This document shows positions 36,601 to 49,845 of a stretch of 64,000 nucleotides of DNA, in pieces. The translations under genes were made by a program, and so were the position numbers. The first letter of the stretch is position 1, and every line of letters starts with the position of its first letter. Origin of the DNA: Eutreptiella sp. 'Long Island Sound 2002' (taxonomy: Eukaryota; Euglenozoa; Euglenophyceae; Eutreptiales; Eutreptiaceae); the NCBI GenBank assembly GCA_964036045.1, contig OZ038382.1, forward strand, positions 38,952,090 through 39,016,089, written 5' to 3'. Below the pieces are notes generated by a model. It saw nothing but the letters and a program-made list of their open reading frames with translations. It made no database searches and had not been told where the DNA came from.

Positions 36601-39600
36601 TAGGCGACAATTTGGAAAGGGCCTGTTCCATATTTTTGCAAAAAAGCCTCATTTTGGTACGCCACATTTATTGGATTTTCAGGTTGCTGCGTGGTGGTTG
36701 GCTAGGCTGTACGCGTGCTTTCTTAAAGTGGCACCTTTGGTCCTACCCGTTGAAGTTTTCGCTCTAGTCCACTGCCACCACACACCCACACTGCCATTGC
36801 ACCCCCCGCCACCCCGGCGCGCGCGCTCGCTCGCCTCGTCTCGTCAAGCCAAGGCATGGCTGGCTTGGCTTGGCATGGTATGGTATGGCTTGGTGCGAGA
36901 GCCAGGTGCTTTCATAATGAAGTGCGGTGCTACGTGCCGACACAATATCTCAAAAATGAATTCGGGACTTTCTCTCAAATTATTGCAGCTCCCCCTTCAG
37001 GGTTCCGGGAAGGCATTGGGGGACAATTTAGAAGGGGCATGTTCCATATTTTTGCAAAAAAGAGTCATTTTGGTACGCCACATCTATTGGATTTTCAGGT
37101 TGCTGCGTGGTGGTTGGCTAGGCTGTACGCGTGCTTTCGTAAAGTGGCACCTTTGGCCCTACCCGTTGAAGTTTTTGCTCTGGTCCACTGCCACCACACA
37201 CCCACACTGCCATTGCACCCCCCACCACCCCCCCGCGCGCGCTCGCTCGCCTCGTCTCGTCAAGCCAAGGCATGGCTGGCTTGGCTTGGCATGGTATGGT
37301 ATGGCTTGGTGTGAGAGCCAGGTGCTTTCATAATGAAGTGCGGTGATACTTGCCGACACAATATCTCAAAATTGAATTCGGGACTTTCTGTCAAATTATT
37401 GCAGCTCCCCCTTCGTGGTTCCGGGAAGGCATTAGGCGACAATTTAGAAGGGGCATGTTCCATATTTTTGCAAAAAAGGTTCATTTTGGTACGCCGCATT
37501 TATTGGATTTTCAGGTTGCTGCGTGGTGGTTGGCTAGGCTGTACGCGTGCTTTCGTAAAGTGGCACCTTTGGCCCTACCTGTTGAAATTTTGCCTCTGGT
37601 CCACTGCCACCACACACCCACACTGCCATTGCACCCCCCGCCACCCCCGCGCGCGCGCTCGCTCGCCTCGTCTCGTCAAGCCAAGGCATGGCTGGCTTGG
37701 CTTGGCATGGTATGGTATGGCTTGGTGTGAGAGCCAGGTACTTTCATAATGAAGTGCAGTGCTACTTGCCGACACAATATCTCAAAATTGAATTCGGCAC
37801 TTTCTGTCGAATTATTGCAGCTCCCTCTTCAGGGTTCCGGGAAGGCATTAGGTGACAATTTAGAAGGGGCATGTTCCATATTTTTGCAAAAAAGTCTCAT
37901 TGTGGTACGCCACATTTATTGGATTTTCAGGTTGCTGCGTGGTGGTTGGCTAGGCTGTACGCGTGCTTTCGTAAAGTGGCACCTTTGGCCCTACCTGTTG
38001 AAATTTTGCCTCTGGTCCACTGCCACCACACACCCACACTGCCATTGCACCCCCCGCCACCCCCGCGCGCGCGCTCGCTCGCCTCGTCTCGTCGAGCCAA
38101 GGCATGGCTGGCTTGGCTTGGCATGGTATGGTATGGTTTGGTGCGAGAGCCAGGTGCTTTCATAATGAAGTGCGGTGCTACTTGCCGACACAATATCTCA
38201 AAAATGAATTCGGGACTTTCTCTCAAATTATTGCAGCTCCCCCTTCAGGGTTCCGGGAAGGCATTAGGTGACAATTTAGAAGGGGCATGTTCCATATTTT
38301 TGCAAAAAAGACTCATTTTGGTACGCCACATCTATTGGATTTTCAGGTTGCTGCGTGGTGGTTGGCTAGGCTGTACGCGTGCTTTCGTAAAGTGGCACCT
38401 TTGGCCCTACCCGTTGAAGTTTTTGCTCTGGTCCACTGCCACCACACACCCACACTGCCATTGCACCCCCCGCCAGCCCCCCGCGCGCGCGCTCGCTCGC
38501 CTCGTCTCGTCAAGCCAAGGCATGGCTGGCTTGGCTTGGCATGGTATGGTATGGCTTGGTGCGAGAGCCAGGTGCTTTCATAATGAAGTGCGGTGATACT
38601 TGCCGACACAATATCTCACAAATGAATTTCGGGACTTTCTGTCAAATTTTTGCATCTCCCCCTTCAGGGTTCGGGGAAGGCATTGGGGGACAATTTAGAA
38701 GGGGCATGTTCCATATTTTTGCAAAAAAGTCTCATTGTGGTACGCCACATTTTTTGGATTTTCAGGTTGCTGCGTGGTGGTTGGCTGGGCTGTACGCGTG
38801 CTTTCGTAAACTGGCACCTTTGGCCCTACCTGTTGAAGTTTTTGCTCTGGTCCACTGCCACCACACATCCACACTGCCATTGCACCCCCCGCCACCTCCC
38901 CGCGCGCGCGCTCGCTCGCCTCGTCTCGTCAAGCCAAGGCATGGCTGGCCTGCCTTGGCATGGAATGGTATGGCTTGGTGCGAGAGCCAGGTGCTTTCAT
39001 AATGAAGTGCGGTGATACTTGCCGACACAATATCTCAAAAATGAATTTCGGGAGTTTCTGTCAAATTATTGCAGCTCCCCTTTCAGGGTTCCGAAAGGGC
39101 ATTAGGCGACAATTTAGAAGGGGCATGTTCCATATTTTTGCAAAAAAGACTCATTTTGGTACGCCACATCTAATGGATTTTCAGGTTGCTGCGTGGTGGT
39201 TGGCTAGGCTGTACGCGTGCTTTCGTAAAGTGGCACCTTTGGCCCTACCCGTTGAAGTTTTTGCTCTGGTCCACTGCCACCACACACCCACACTGCCATT
39301 GCACCCCCCGCCACCCCCCCGCGCGCGCTCGTCCGCCTCGTCTCGTCAAGCCAAGGCATGGCTGGCTTGGCTTGGCATGGTATGGTATGGCTTGGTGTGA
39401 GAGCCAGGTGCTTTCATAATGAAGTGCGGTGATACTTGCCGACACAATATCTCAAAATTGAATTCGGTACTTTCTGTCAAATTGTTGCAGCTCCCCCTTC
39501 GTGGTTCCGGGAAGGCATTAGGCGACAATTTGGAAAGGGCCTGTTCCATATTTTTGCAAAAAAGGTTCATTTTGGTACGCCGCATTTATTCGATTTTCAG

Positions 39601-40669
39601 GTTGCTGCGTGGTGGTTGGCTAGGCTGTACGCGTGCTTTCGTAAAGTGGCACCTTTGGCCCTACCTATTGAAATTTTGCCTCTGGTCCACTGCCACCACA
39701 CACCCACACTGCCATTGCACCCCCCGCCACCCCCGCGCGCGCGCTCGCTCGCCTCGTCTCGTCAAGCCAGGGCATGGCTGGCTTGGCTTGGCATGGTATG
39801 GTATGGCTTGGTGTGAGAGCCAGGCGCTTTCATAATGAAGTGCAGTGCTACTTGCCGACACAATATCTCAAAATTGAATTCGGCACTTTCTGTCGAATTA
39901 TTGCAGCTCCCTCTTCAGGGTTCCGGGAAGGCATTAGGCGACAATTTAGAAGGGGCATGTTCCATATTTTTGCAAAAAAGGTTCATTTTGGTACGCCACA
40001 TTTATTGGATTTTCAGGTTGCTGCGTGGTGGTTGGCTAGGCTGTACGCGTGCTTTCGTAAAGTGGCACCTTTGGCCCTACCTGTTGAAGTTTTCGCTCTG
40101 GTCCACTGCCACCACACACCCACACTGCCATTGCACCCCCCGCCACCCCCGCGCGCGCGCTCGCTCGCCTCGTCTCGTCAAGCCAAGGCATGGCTGGCTT
40201 GGCTTGGCATGGTATGGTATGGCTTGGTGCGAGAGCCAGGTGCTTTCATAATGAAGTGCGGTGATACTTGCCGACACAATATCTCAAAAATGAATTTCGG
40301 GACTTTCTGTCAAATTTTTGCATCTCCCCCTTCGGGGTTCCGGGAAGGCATTGGGGGACAATTTAGAAGGGGCATGTTCCATATTTTTGCAAAAAAGTCT
40401 CATTGTGGTACGCCACATTTATTGGATTTTCAGGTTGCTGCGTGGTGGTTGGCTGGGCTGTACGCGTGCTTTCGTAAACTGGCACCTTTGGCCCTACCTG
40501 TTGAAGTTTTTGCTCTGGTCCACTGCCACCACACACCCACACTGCCATTGCACCCCCCGCCACCTCCCAGCGCGCGCGCTCGCTCGCCTCGTCTCGTCAA
40601 GCCAAGGCATGGCTGGCTTGCCTTGGCATGGTATGGTATGGCTTGGTGCGAGAGCCAGGTGCTTTCATA
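27617..40669. repeat. Satellite zone V: mixed monomers without a long register
   Basis: Types related to A-D appear but in varying order. The type with ccggcaagcgcgctc appears at the monomers starting 28158, 28988 and 31074. The type with tttgcatctcccccttc (B) appears at 33161, 35665, 38583 and 40251. No exact higher-order period could be followed for more than a few monomers. Confidence 0.75.
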
Positions 40670-43600
40670 ATGAAGTGCGGTGATACTTGCCGACACAATA
40701 TCTCCAAAATGAATTTCGGGAGTTTGTGTCAAATTATTGCAGCTCCCCCTTCAGGGTTCCGGGAAGGCATTAGGCGACAATTTAGAAGGGGCATGTTCCA
40801 TATTTTTGCAGAAAAGACTCATTTTGGTACGCCACATTTATTGGATTTTCAGGTTGCTGCGTGGTGGTTGGCTAGGCTGTACGCGTGCTTTCGTAAAGTG
40901 GCACCTTTGGCCCTACCCGTTGAAGTTTTCGCTCTGGTCCACTGCCACCACAAACCCACACTGCCATTGCACCCCTCGCCACCCCCGCGCGCGCGCTCGC
41001 TCGCCTCGTCTCGTCAAGCCAAGGCATGGCTGGCTTGGCTTGGCATGGTATGGTATGGCTTGGTTCGAGAGCCAGGTGCTTTCATAATGAAGTGCGGTGC
41101 TACTTGCCGACACAATATCTCAAAATTGAATTCGGGACTTTCTCTCAAATTATTGCAGCTCCCCCTTCGGGGTTCCGGGAAGGCATTAGGCGACAATTTA
41201 GAAGGGGCATGTACCATATTTTTGCAAAAAAGGTTCATTTTGGTACGCCGCATTTATTGGATTTTCAGGTTCCTACGTGGTGGTTGGCTGGGCTGTACGC
41301 GTGCTTTCGTAAACTGGCACCTTTGGCCCTACCTGTTGAAGTTTTCGCTCTGGTCCACTGCCACCACACACCCACACTGCCATTGCACCCCCCGCCACCT
41401 CCCCGCGCGCGCGCTCGCTCGCCTCGTCTCGTCAAGCCAAGGCATGGCTGGCTTGCCTTGGCATGGTATGGTATGGCTTGGTGCGAGAGCCAGGTGCTTT
41501 CATAATGAAGTGCGGTGATACTTGCCGACACAATATCTCCAAAATGAATTTCGGGAGTTTCTGTCAATTTATTGCAGCTCCCCCTTCAGGGTTCCGGGAA
41601 GGCATTAGGCGACAATTTAGAAGGGGCATGTTCCATATTTTTGCAGAAAAGACTCATTTTGGTACGCCACATTTATTGGATTTTCAGGTTGCTGCGTGGT
41701 GGTTGGCTAGGCTGTACTCGTGCTTTCGTAAAGTGGCACCTTTGGCCCTACCAGTTGAAGTTTTCGCTCTGGTCCACTGCCACCACACACCCACACTGCC
41801 ATTGCACTCCTCGCCACCCCCGCGCGCGCGCTCGCTCGCCTCGTCTCGTCAAGCCAAGGCATGGCTGGCTTGGCTTGGCATGGTATGGTATGGCTTGGTG
41901 CGAGAGCCAGGTGCTTTCATAATGAAGTGCGGTGCTACTTGCCGACACAATATCTCAAAATTGAATTCGGGACTTTCTCTCAAATTATTGCAGCTCCCCC
42001 TTCAGGGTTCCGGGAAGGCATTAGGCGACAATTTAGAAGGGGCATGTTCCATATTTTTGCAAAAAAGGTTCATTTTGGTACGCCGCATTTATTGGATTTT
42101 CAAGTTGCTGCGTGGTGGTTTGCTAGGCTGTACGCGTGCTTTCGTAAAGTGGCACCTTTGGCCCTACCTGTTGAAATTTTGCCTCTGGTCCACTGCCACC
42201 ACACACCCACACTGCCATTGCACCCCCCGCCACCTGCGCGCGCGCGCTCGCTCGCCTCGTCTCGTCAAGCCAAGGCATGGCTGGCTTGGCTTGGCATGGT
42301 ATGGTATGGCTTGGTGCGAGAGCCAGGTGCTTTCATAATGAAGTGCGGTGATACTTGCCGACACAATATCTCAAAAATGAATTTCGGGACTTTTTGTCAA
42401 ATTTTTGCATCTCCCCCTTCAGGGTTCCGGGAAGGCATTGGGGGACAATTTAGAAGGGGCATGTTCCATATTTTTGCAAAAAAGTCTCATTGTGGTACGC
42501 CACATTTATTGGATTTTCAGGTTGCTGCGTGGTCATTGGCTGGGCTGTACGCGTGCTTTCGTAAACTGGCACCTTTGGCCCTACCTGTTGAAGTTTTTGC
42601 TCTGGTCCACTGCCACCACACACCCACACTGCCATTGCACCCCCCGCCACCTCCCCGCGCGCGCGCTCGCTCGCCTCGTCTCGTCAAGCCAAGGCATGGC
42701 TGGCTTGCCTTGGCATGGTATGGTATGGCTTGGTGCGAGAGCCAGGTGCTTTCATAATGAAGTGCGGTGATACTTGCCGACACAATATCTCCAAAATGAA
42801 TTTCGGGAGTTTCTGTCAAATTATTGCAGCTCCCCCTTCAGGGTTCCGGGAAGGCATTAGGCAACAATTTAGAAGGGGCATGTTCCATATTTTTGCAGAA
42901 AAGACTCATTTTGGTACGCCACATTTATTGGATTTTCAGGTTGCTGCGTGGTGGTTGGCTAGGCTGTACGCGTGCTTTCGTAAAGTGGCACCTTTGGCCC
43001 TACCCGTTGAAGTTTTCGCTCTGGTCCACTGCCACCACACACCCACACTACCATTGCACCCCTCGCCACCCCCGCGCACGCGCTCGCTCGCCTCGTCTCG
43101 TCAAGCCAAGGCATGGCTGGCTTGGCTTGGCATGGTATGGTATGGCTTGGTGCGAGAGCCAGGTGCTTTCATAATGAAGTGCGGTGCTACTTGCCGACAC
43201 AATATCTCAAAATTGAATTCGGGACTTTCTCTCAAATTATTGCAGCTCCCCCTTCAGGGTTCCGGAAAGGCATTAGGCGACAATTTAGAAGGGGCATGTT
43301 CCATATTTTTGCAAAAAAGGTTCATTTTGGTACGCCGCATTTATTGGATTTTCAGGTTGCTGCGTGGTGGTTGGCTGGGCTGTACGCGTGCTTTCGTAAA
43401 CTGGCACCTTTGCCCCTACCTGTTGAAGTTTTTGCTCTGGTCCACTGCCACCACACACCCACACTGCCATTGCACCCCCCGCCACCTCCCCGCGCGCGCG
43501 CTCGCTCGCCTCGTCTCGTCAAGCCAAGGCATGGCTGGCTTGCCTTGGCATGGTATGGTATGGCTTGGTGCGAGAGCCAGGTGCATTCATAATGAAGTGC

Positions 43601-44843
43601 GGTGATACTTGCCGACACAATATCTCCAAAATGAATTTCGGGAGTTTCTGTCAAATTATTGCAGCTCCCCCTTCAGGGTTCCGGGAAGGCATTAGGCGAC
43701 AATTTAGAATCGGCATGTTCCATATTTTTGCAGAAAAGACTCATTTTGGTACGCCACATTTATTGGATTTTCAGGTTGCTGCGTGGTGGTTGGCTAGGCT
43801 GTACGCGTGCTTTCGTAAAGTGGCACCTTTGGCCCTACCCGTTGAAGTTTTCGCTCTGGTCCACTGCCACCACACACCCACACTGCCATTGCACCCCTCG
43901 CCACCCCCGCGCGCGCGCTCGCTCGCCTCGTCTCGTCAAGCCAAGGCATGGCTGGCTTGGCTTGGCATGGTATGGTATGGCTTGGTGCGAGAGCCAGGTG
44001 CTTTCATAATGAAGTGCGGTGCTACTTGCCGACACAATATCTCAAAATTGAATTCGGGACTTTCTCTCAAATTATTGCAGCTCCCCCTTCAGGGTTCCGG
44101 GAAGGCATTAGGCGACAATTTTGAAGGGGCATGTTCCATATTTTGGCAAAAAAGGTTCATTTTGGTACGCCGCATTTATTGGATTTTCAGGTTGCTGCGT
44201 GGTGGTTGGCTAGGCTGTACGCGTGCTTTCGTAAAGTGGCACCTTTGGCCCTACCTGTTGAAATTTTGCCTCTGGTCCACTGCCACCACACACCCACACT
44301 GCCATTGCACCCCCCGCCACCCCCGCGCGCGCGCTCGCTCGCCTCGTCTCGTCAAGCCAAGGCATGGCTGGCTTGGCTTGGCATGGTATGGTATGGCTTG
44401 GTGCGAGAGCCAGGTGCTTTCATAATGAAGTGCGGTGATACTTGCCGACACAATATCTCAAAAATGAATTTCGGGACTTTCTGTCAAATTTTTGCATCTC
44501 CCCCTTCAGGGTTCCGGGAAGGCATTGGGGGACAATTTAGAAGGGGCATGTTCCATATTTTTGCAACAAAGTCTCATTGTGGTACGCCGAATTTATTGGA
44601 TTTTCAGGTTGCTGCGTGGTGGTTGGCTGGGCTGTACGCGTGCTTTCGTAAACTGGCACCTTTGGCCCTACCTGTTGAAGTTTTTGCTCTGGTCCACTGC
44701 CACCACACACCCACACTGCCATTGCACCCCCCGCCACCTCCCCGCGCGCGCGCTCGCTCGCCTCGTCTCGTCAAGCCAAGGCATGGCTGGCTTGCCTTGG
44801 CATGGTATGGTATGGCTTGGTGCGAGAGCCAGGTGCTTTCATA
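40670..44843. repeat. Higher-order repeat zone VI: 5-mer, 2,087 bp, two copies
   Basis: The order C, D/B hybrid, C, D, B starts at 40670 and again at 42757, both blocks being exactly 2,087 bp long. The second monomer of each block has a D-type first half (gactttctctcaaa) and a B-type second half (gtaaactggcacc, ccacctcccc), so a hybrid monomer created by exchange has been copied with the block. Confidence 0.85.
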
Positions 44844-46509
44844 ATGAAGTGCGGAGATACTTGCCGACACAATATCTCCAAAATGAATTTCGGGAGTTTC
44901 TGTCAAATTATTGCAGCTCCCCCTTCAGGGTTCCGGGAAGGCATTAGGTGACAATTTAGAAGGGGCATGTTCCATATTTTGGCAGAAAAGACTCATTTTG
45001 GTACGCCACATTTATTGGATTTTCAGGTTGCTGCGTGGTGGTTGGCTAGGCTGTACGCGTGCTTTCGTAAAGTGGCACCTTTGGCCCTACCCGTTGAATT
45101 TTTCGCTCTGGTTCACTGCCACCACACACCCACACTGCCATTGCACCCCTCGCCACCCCCGCGCGCGCGCTCGCTCGCCTCGTCTCGTCAAGCCAAGGCA
45201 TGGCTGGCTTGGCTTGGCATGGTATGGTATGGCTTGGTGCGAGAGCCAGGTGCTTTCATAATGAAGTGCGGTGATACTTGCCGACACAATATATCAAAAA
45301 TGAATTCGGGACTTTCTGTCAAATTATTGCAGCTCCCCCTTCAGGGTTCCGGGAAGGCATTAGGTGACAATTTAGACGGGCATGTTCCATATTTTTGCAA
45401 AAAAGGTTCATTTTGGTACGCCGCATTTATTGGATTTTCAGGTTGCTGCGTGGTGGTTGGCTAGGCTGTACGCGTGCTTTCGTAAAGTGGCACCTTTGGC
45501 CCTACCTGTTGAAATTTTGCCTCCGGTCCACTGCCACCACACACCCACACTGCCATTGCACCCCCCGCCACCCCCGCGCGCGCGCTCGCTCGCCTCGTCT
45601 CGTCAAGCCAAGGCATGGCTGGCTTGGCTTGGCATGGTATGGTATGGCTTGGTGCGAGAGCCAGGTGCTTTCATAATGAAGTGCCGTGCTACTTGCCGAC
45701 ACAATATCTCAAAATTGAATTCGGCACTTTCTGTCGAATTTCTGCAGCTCCCTCTTCAGGGTTCCGGGAAGGCATTAGGCGACAATTTAGAAGGGGCATG
45801 TTCCATATTTTTGCAGAAAAGACTCATTTTGGTACGCCACATTTATTGGATTTTCAGGTTGCTGCGTGGTGGTTGGCTAGGCTGTACGCGTGCTTTCGTA
45901 AAGTGGCACCTTTGGCCCTACCCGTTGAAGTTTTCGCTCTGGTCCACTGCCACCACACACCCACACTGCCATTGCACCCCTCGCCACCCCCGTGCGCGCG
46001 CTCGCTCGCCTCGTCTCGTTAAGCCAAGGCATGGCTGGCTTGGCGTGGCATGGTATGGTATGGCTTGGTGCGAGAGCCAGGTGCTTTCATAATGAAGTGC
46101 GGTGCTACTTGCCGACACAATATCTCAAAATTGAATTCGGGACTTTCTCTCAAATTATTGCATCTCCCCACTCAGGGTTCCGGGAAGGCATTAGGCGACA
46201 ATTCAGAAGGAGCATGTTCCATATTTTTGCAAAAAAGGTTCATTTTGGTACGCCGCATTTATTGGATTTTAAGGTTGCTGCGTGGTCATTGGCTGGGCTG
46301 TACGCGTGCTTTCGTAAACTGGCACCTTTGGCCCTACCTGTTGAAGTTTTTGCTCTGGTCCACTGCCACCACACACCCACACTGCCATTGCACCCCCCGC
46401 CACCTCCCCGCGCGCGCGCTCGCTCGCCTCGTCTCGTCAAGCCAAGGCATGGCTGGCTTGCCTTGGCATGGTATGGTATGGCTTGGTGCGAGAGCCAGGT
46501 GCTTTCATA

Positions 46510-49500
46510 ATGAAGTGCGGTGATACTTGCCGACACAATATCTCCAAAATGAATTTCGGGAGTTTCTGTCAAATTATTGCAGCTCCCCCTTCAGGGTTCC
46601 GGGAAGGCATTAGGTGACAATTTAGAAGGGGCATGTTCCATATTTTTGCAGAAAAGACTCATTTTGGTACGCCACATTTATTGGATTTTCAGGTTGCTGC
46701 GTGGTGGTTGGCTAGGCTGTACGCGTGGTTTCGTAAAGTGGCACCTTTGGCCCTACCCGTTGAAGTTTTCGCTCTGGTCCACTGCCACCACACACCCACA
46801 CTGCCATTGCACCCCTCGCCACCCCGCGCGTGCGCTCGCTCGCCTCGTCTCGTCAAGCCAAGGCATGGCTGGCTTGGCTTGGCATGGTATGGTATGGCTT
46901 GGTGCGAGAGCCAGGTGCTTTCATAATGAAGTGCGGTGCTACTTGCCGACACAATATCTCAAAATTGAATTCGGGACTTTCTCTCAAATTATTGCAGCTC
47001 CCCCTTCAGGGTTCCGGGAAGGCATTAGGCGACAATTTTGAAGGGGCATGTTCCATATTTTGGCAAAAAAGGTTCATTTTGGTACGCCGCATTTATTGGA
47101 TTTTCAGGTTGCTGCGTGGTGGTTGGCTAGGCTGTACGCGTGCTTTCGTAAAGTGGCACCTTTGGCCCTACCTGTTGAAATTTTGCCTCTGATCCACTGC
47201 CACCACACACCCACACTGCCATTGCACCCCCCGCCACCCCCGCGCGCGCGCTCGCTCGCCTCGTCTCGTCAAGCCAAGGCATGGCTGGCTTGGCTTGGCA
47301 TGGTATGGTATGGCTTGGTGTGAGAGCCAGGTGCTTTCATAATGAAGTGCAGTGCTACTTGCCGACACAATATCTCAAAATTAAATTCGGCACTTTCTGT
47401 CGAATTATTGCAGCTCCCTCTTCAGGGTTTCGGGGAAGGCATTAGGCGACAATTTAGAAGGGGCATGTTCCATATTTTTGCAAAAAAGGTTCATTTTGGT
47501 ACGCCACATTTATTGGATTTTCAGGTTGCTGCGTGGTGGTTGGCTAGGCTGTACGCGTGCTTTCGTAAAGTGGCACCTTTGGCCCTACCTGTTGAAATTT
47601 TGCCTCTGGTCCACTGCCACCACACACCCACACCGCCATTGCACCCCCCGCCACCCCCGCGCGCGCGCTCGCTCGCCTCGTCTCGTCAAGCCAAGGCATG
47701 GCTGGCTTGGCTTGGCATGGTATGGTATGGCTTGGTGCGAGAGCCAGGTGCTTTCATAATGAAGTGCGGTGATACTTGCCGACACAATATCTCAAAAATG
47801 AATTTCGGGACTTTCTGTCAAATTTTTGCATCTCCCCCTTCAGGGTTCCGGGAAGGCATTGGGGGACAATTTAGAAGGGGCATGTTCCATATTTTTGCAA
47901 AAAAGTCTCATTGTGGTACGCCACATTTATTGGATTTTCAGGTTGCTGCGTGGTGGTTGGCTGGGCTGTACGCGTGCTTTCGTAAACTGGCACCTTTGGC
48001 CCTACCTGTTGAAGTTTTTGCTCTGGTCCACTGCCACCACACACCCACACTGCCATTGCACCCCCCGCCACCTCCCCGCGCGCGCGCTCGCTCGCCTCGT
48101 CTCGTCAAGCCAAGGCATGGCTGGCTTGCCTTGGCATGGTATGGTATGGCTTGGTGCGAGAGCCAGGTGCTTTCATAATGAAGTGCGGTGATACTTGCCG
48201 ACACAATATCTCCAAAATGAATTTCGGGAGTTTCTGTCAAATTATTGCAGCTCCCCCTTCAGGGTTCCGGGAAGGCATTAGGTGACAATTTAGAAGGGGC
48301 ATGTTCCATATTTTTGCAGAAAAGACTCATTTTGGTACGCCACATTTATTGGATTTTCAGGTTGCTGCGTGGTGGTTGGCTAGGCTGTACGCGTGCTTTC
48401 GTAAAGTGGCACCTTTGGCCCTACCCGTTGAAGTTTTCGCTCTGGTCCACTGCCACCACACACCCACACTGCTATTGCACCCCCCGCCACCCCCGCGCGT
48501 GCGCTCGCTCGCCTCGTCTCGTCAAGCCAAGGCATGGCTGGCTTGGCTTGGCATGGTATGGTATGGCTTGGTGCGAGAGCCAGGTGCTTTCATAATGAAG
48601 TGCGGTGCTACTTGCCGACACAATATCTCAAAATTGAATTCGGGACTTTCTCTCAAATTATTGCAGCTCCCCCTTCAGGGTTCCGGGAAGGCATTAGGCG
48701 ACAATTTTGAAGGGGCATGTTCCATATTTTGGCAAAAAAGGTTCATTTTGGTACGCCGCATTTATTGGATTTTCAGGTTGCTGCGTGGTGGTTGGCTAGG
48801 CTGTACGCGTGCTTTCGTAAAGTGGCACCTTTGGCCCTACCTGTTGAAATTTTGCCTCTGGTCCACTGCCACCACACACCCACACTGCCATTGCACCCCC
48901 CGCCACCCCCGCGCGCGCGCTCGCTTGCCTCGTCTCGTCAAGCCAAGGCATGGCTGGCTTGGCTTGGCATGGTATGGTATGGCTTGGTGTGAGAGCCAGG
49001 TGCTTTCATAATGAAGTGCAGTGCTACTTGCCGACACAATATCTCAAAATTAAATTCGGCACTTTCTGTCGAATTATTGCAGCTCCCTCTTCAGGGTTCC
49101 GGGAAGGCATTAGGCGACAATTTAGAAGGGGCATGTTCCATATTTTTGCAAAAAAGGTTCATTTTGGTACGCCACATTTATTGGATTTTCAGGTTGCTGC
49201 GTGGTGGTTGGCTAGGCTGTACGCGTGCTTTCGTAAAGTGGCACCTTTGGCCCTACCTGTTGAAATTTTGCCTCTGGTCCACTGCCACCACACACCCACA
49301 CTGCCATTGCACCCCCCGCCACCCCCGCGCGCGCGCTCGCTCGCCTCGTCTCGTCAAGCCAAGGCATGGCTGGCTTGGCTTGGCATGGTATGGTATGGCT
49401 TGGTGCGAGAGCCAGGTGCTTTCATAATGAAGTGCGGTGATACTTGCCGACACAATATCTCAAAAATGAATTTCGGGACTTTCTGTCAAATTTTTGCATC

Positions 49501-49845
49501 TCCCCCTTCAGGGTTCCGGGAAGGCATTGGGGGACAATTTAGAAGGGGCACGTTCCATATTTTTGCAAGAAAGTCTCATTGTGGTACGCCACATTTATTG
49601 GATTTTCAGGTTGCTGCGTGGTGGTTGGCTGGGCTGTACGCGTGCTTTCGTAAACTGGCACATTTGGCCCTACCTGTTGAAGTTTTTGCTCTGGTCCACT
49701 GCCACCACACACCCACACTGCCATTGCACCCCCCGCCACCTCCCCGCGCGCGCGCTCGCTCGCCTCGTCTCGTCAAGCCAAGGCATGGCTGGCTTGCCTT
49801 GGCATGGTATGGTATGGCTTGGTGCGAGAGCCAGGTGCTTTCATA
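46510..49845. repeat. Higher-order repeat zone VII: 4-mer, 1,668 bp, two copies
   Basis: The order C, D, A, B occurs at 46510, 46926, 47342, 47759 and again at 48178, 48595, 49011, 49427, giving two 1,668-bp blocks. After 49,846 the order becomes D-A-B-C-A-B-A-B-C, with loss of D from several blocks. Confidence 0.85.
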
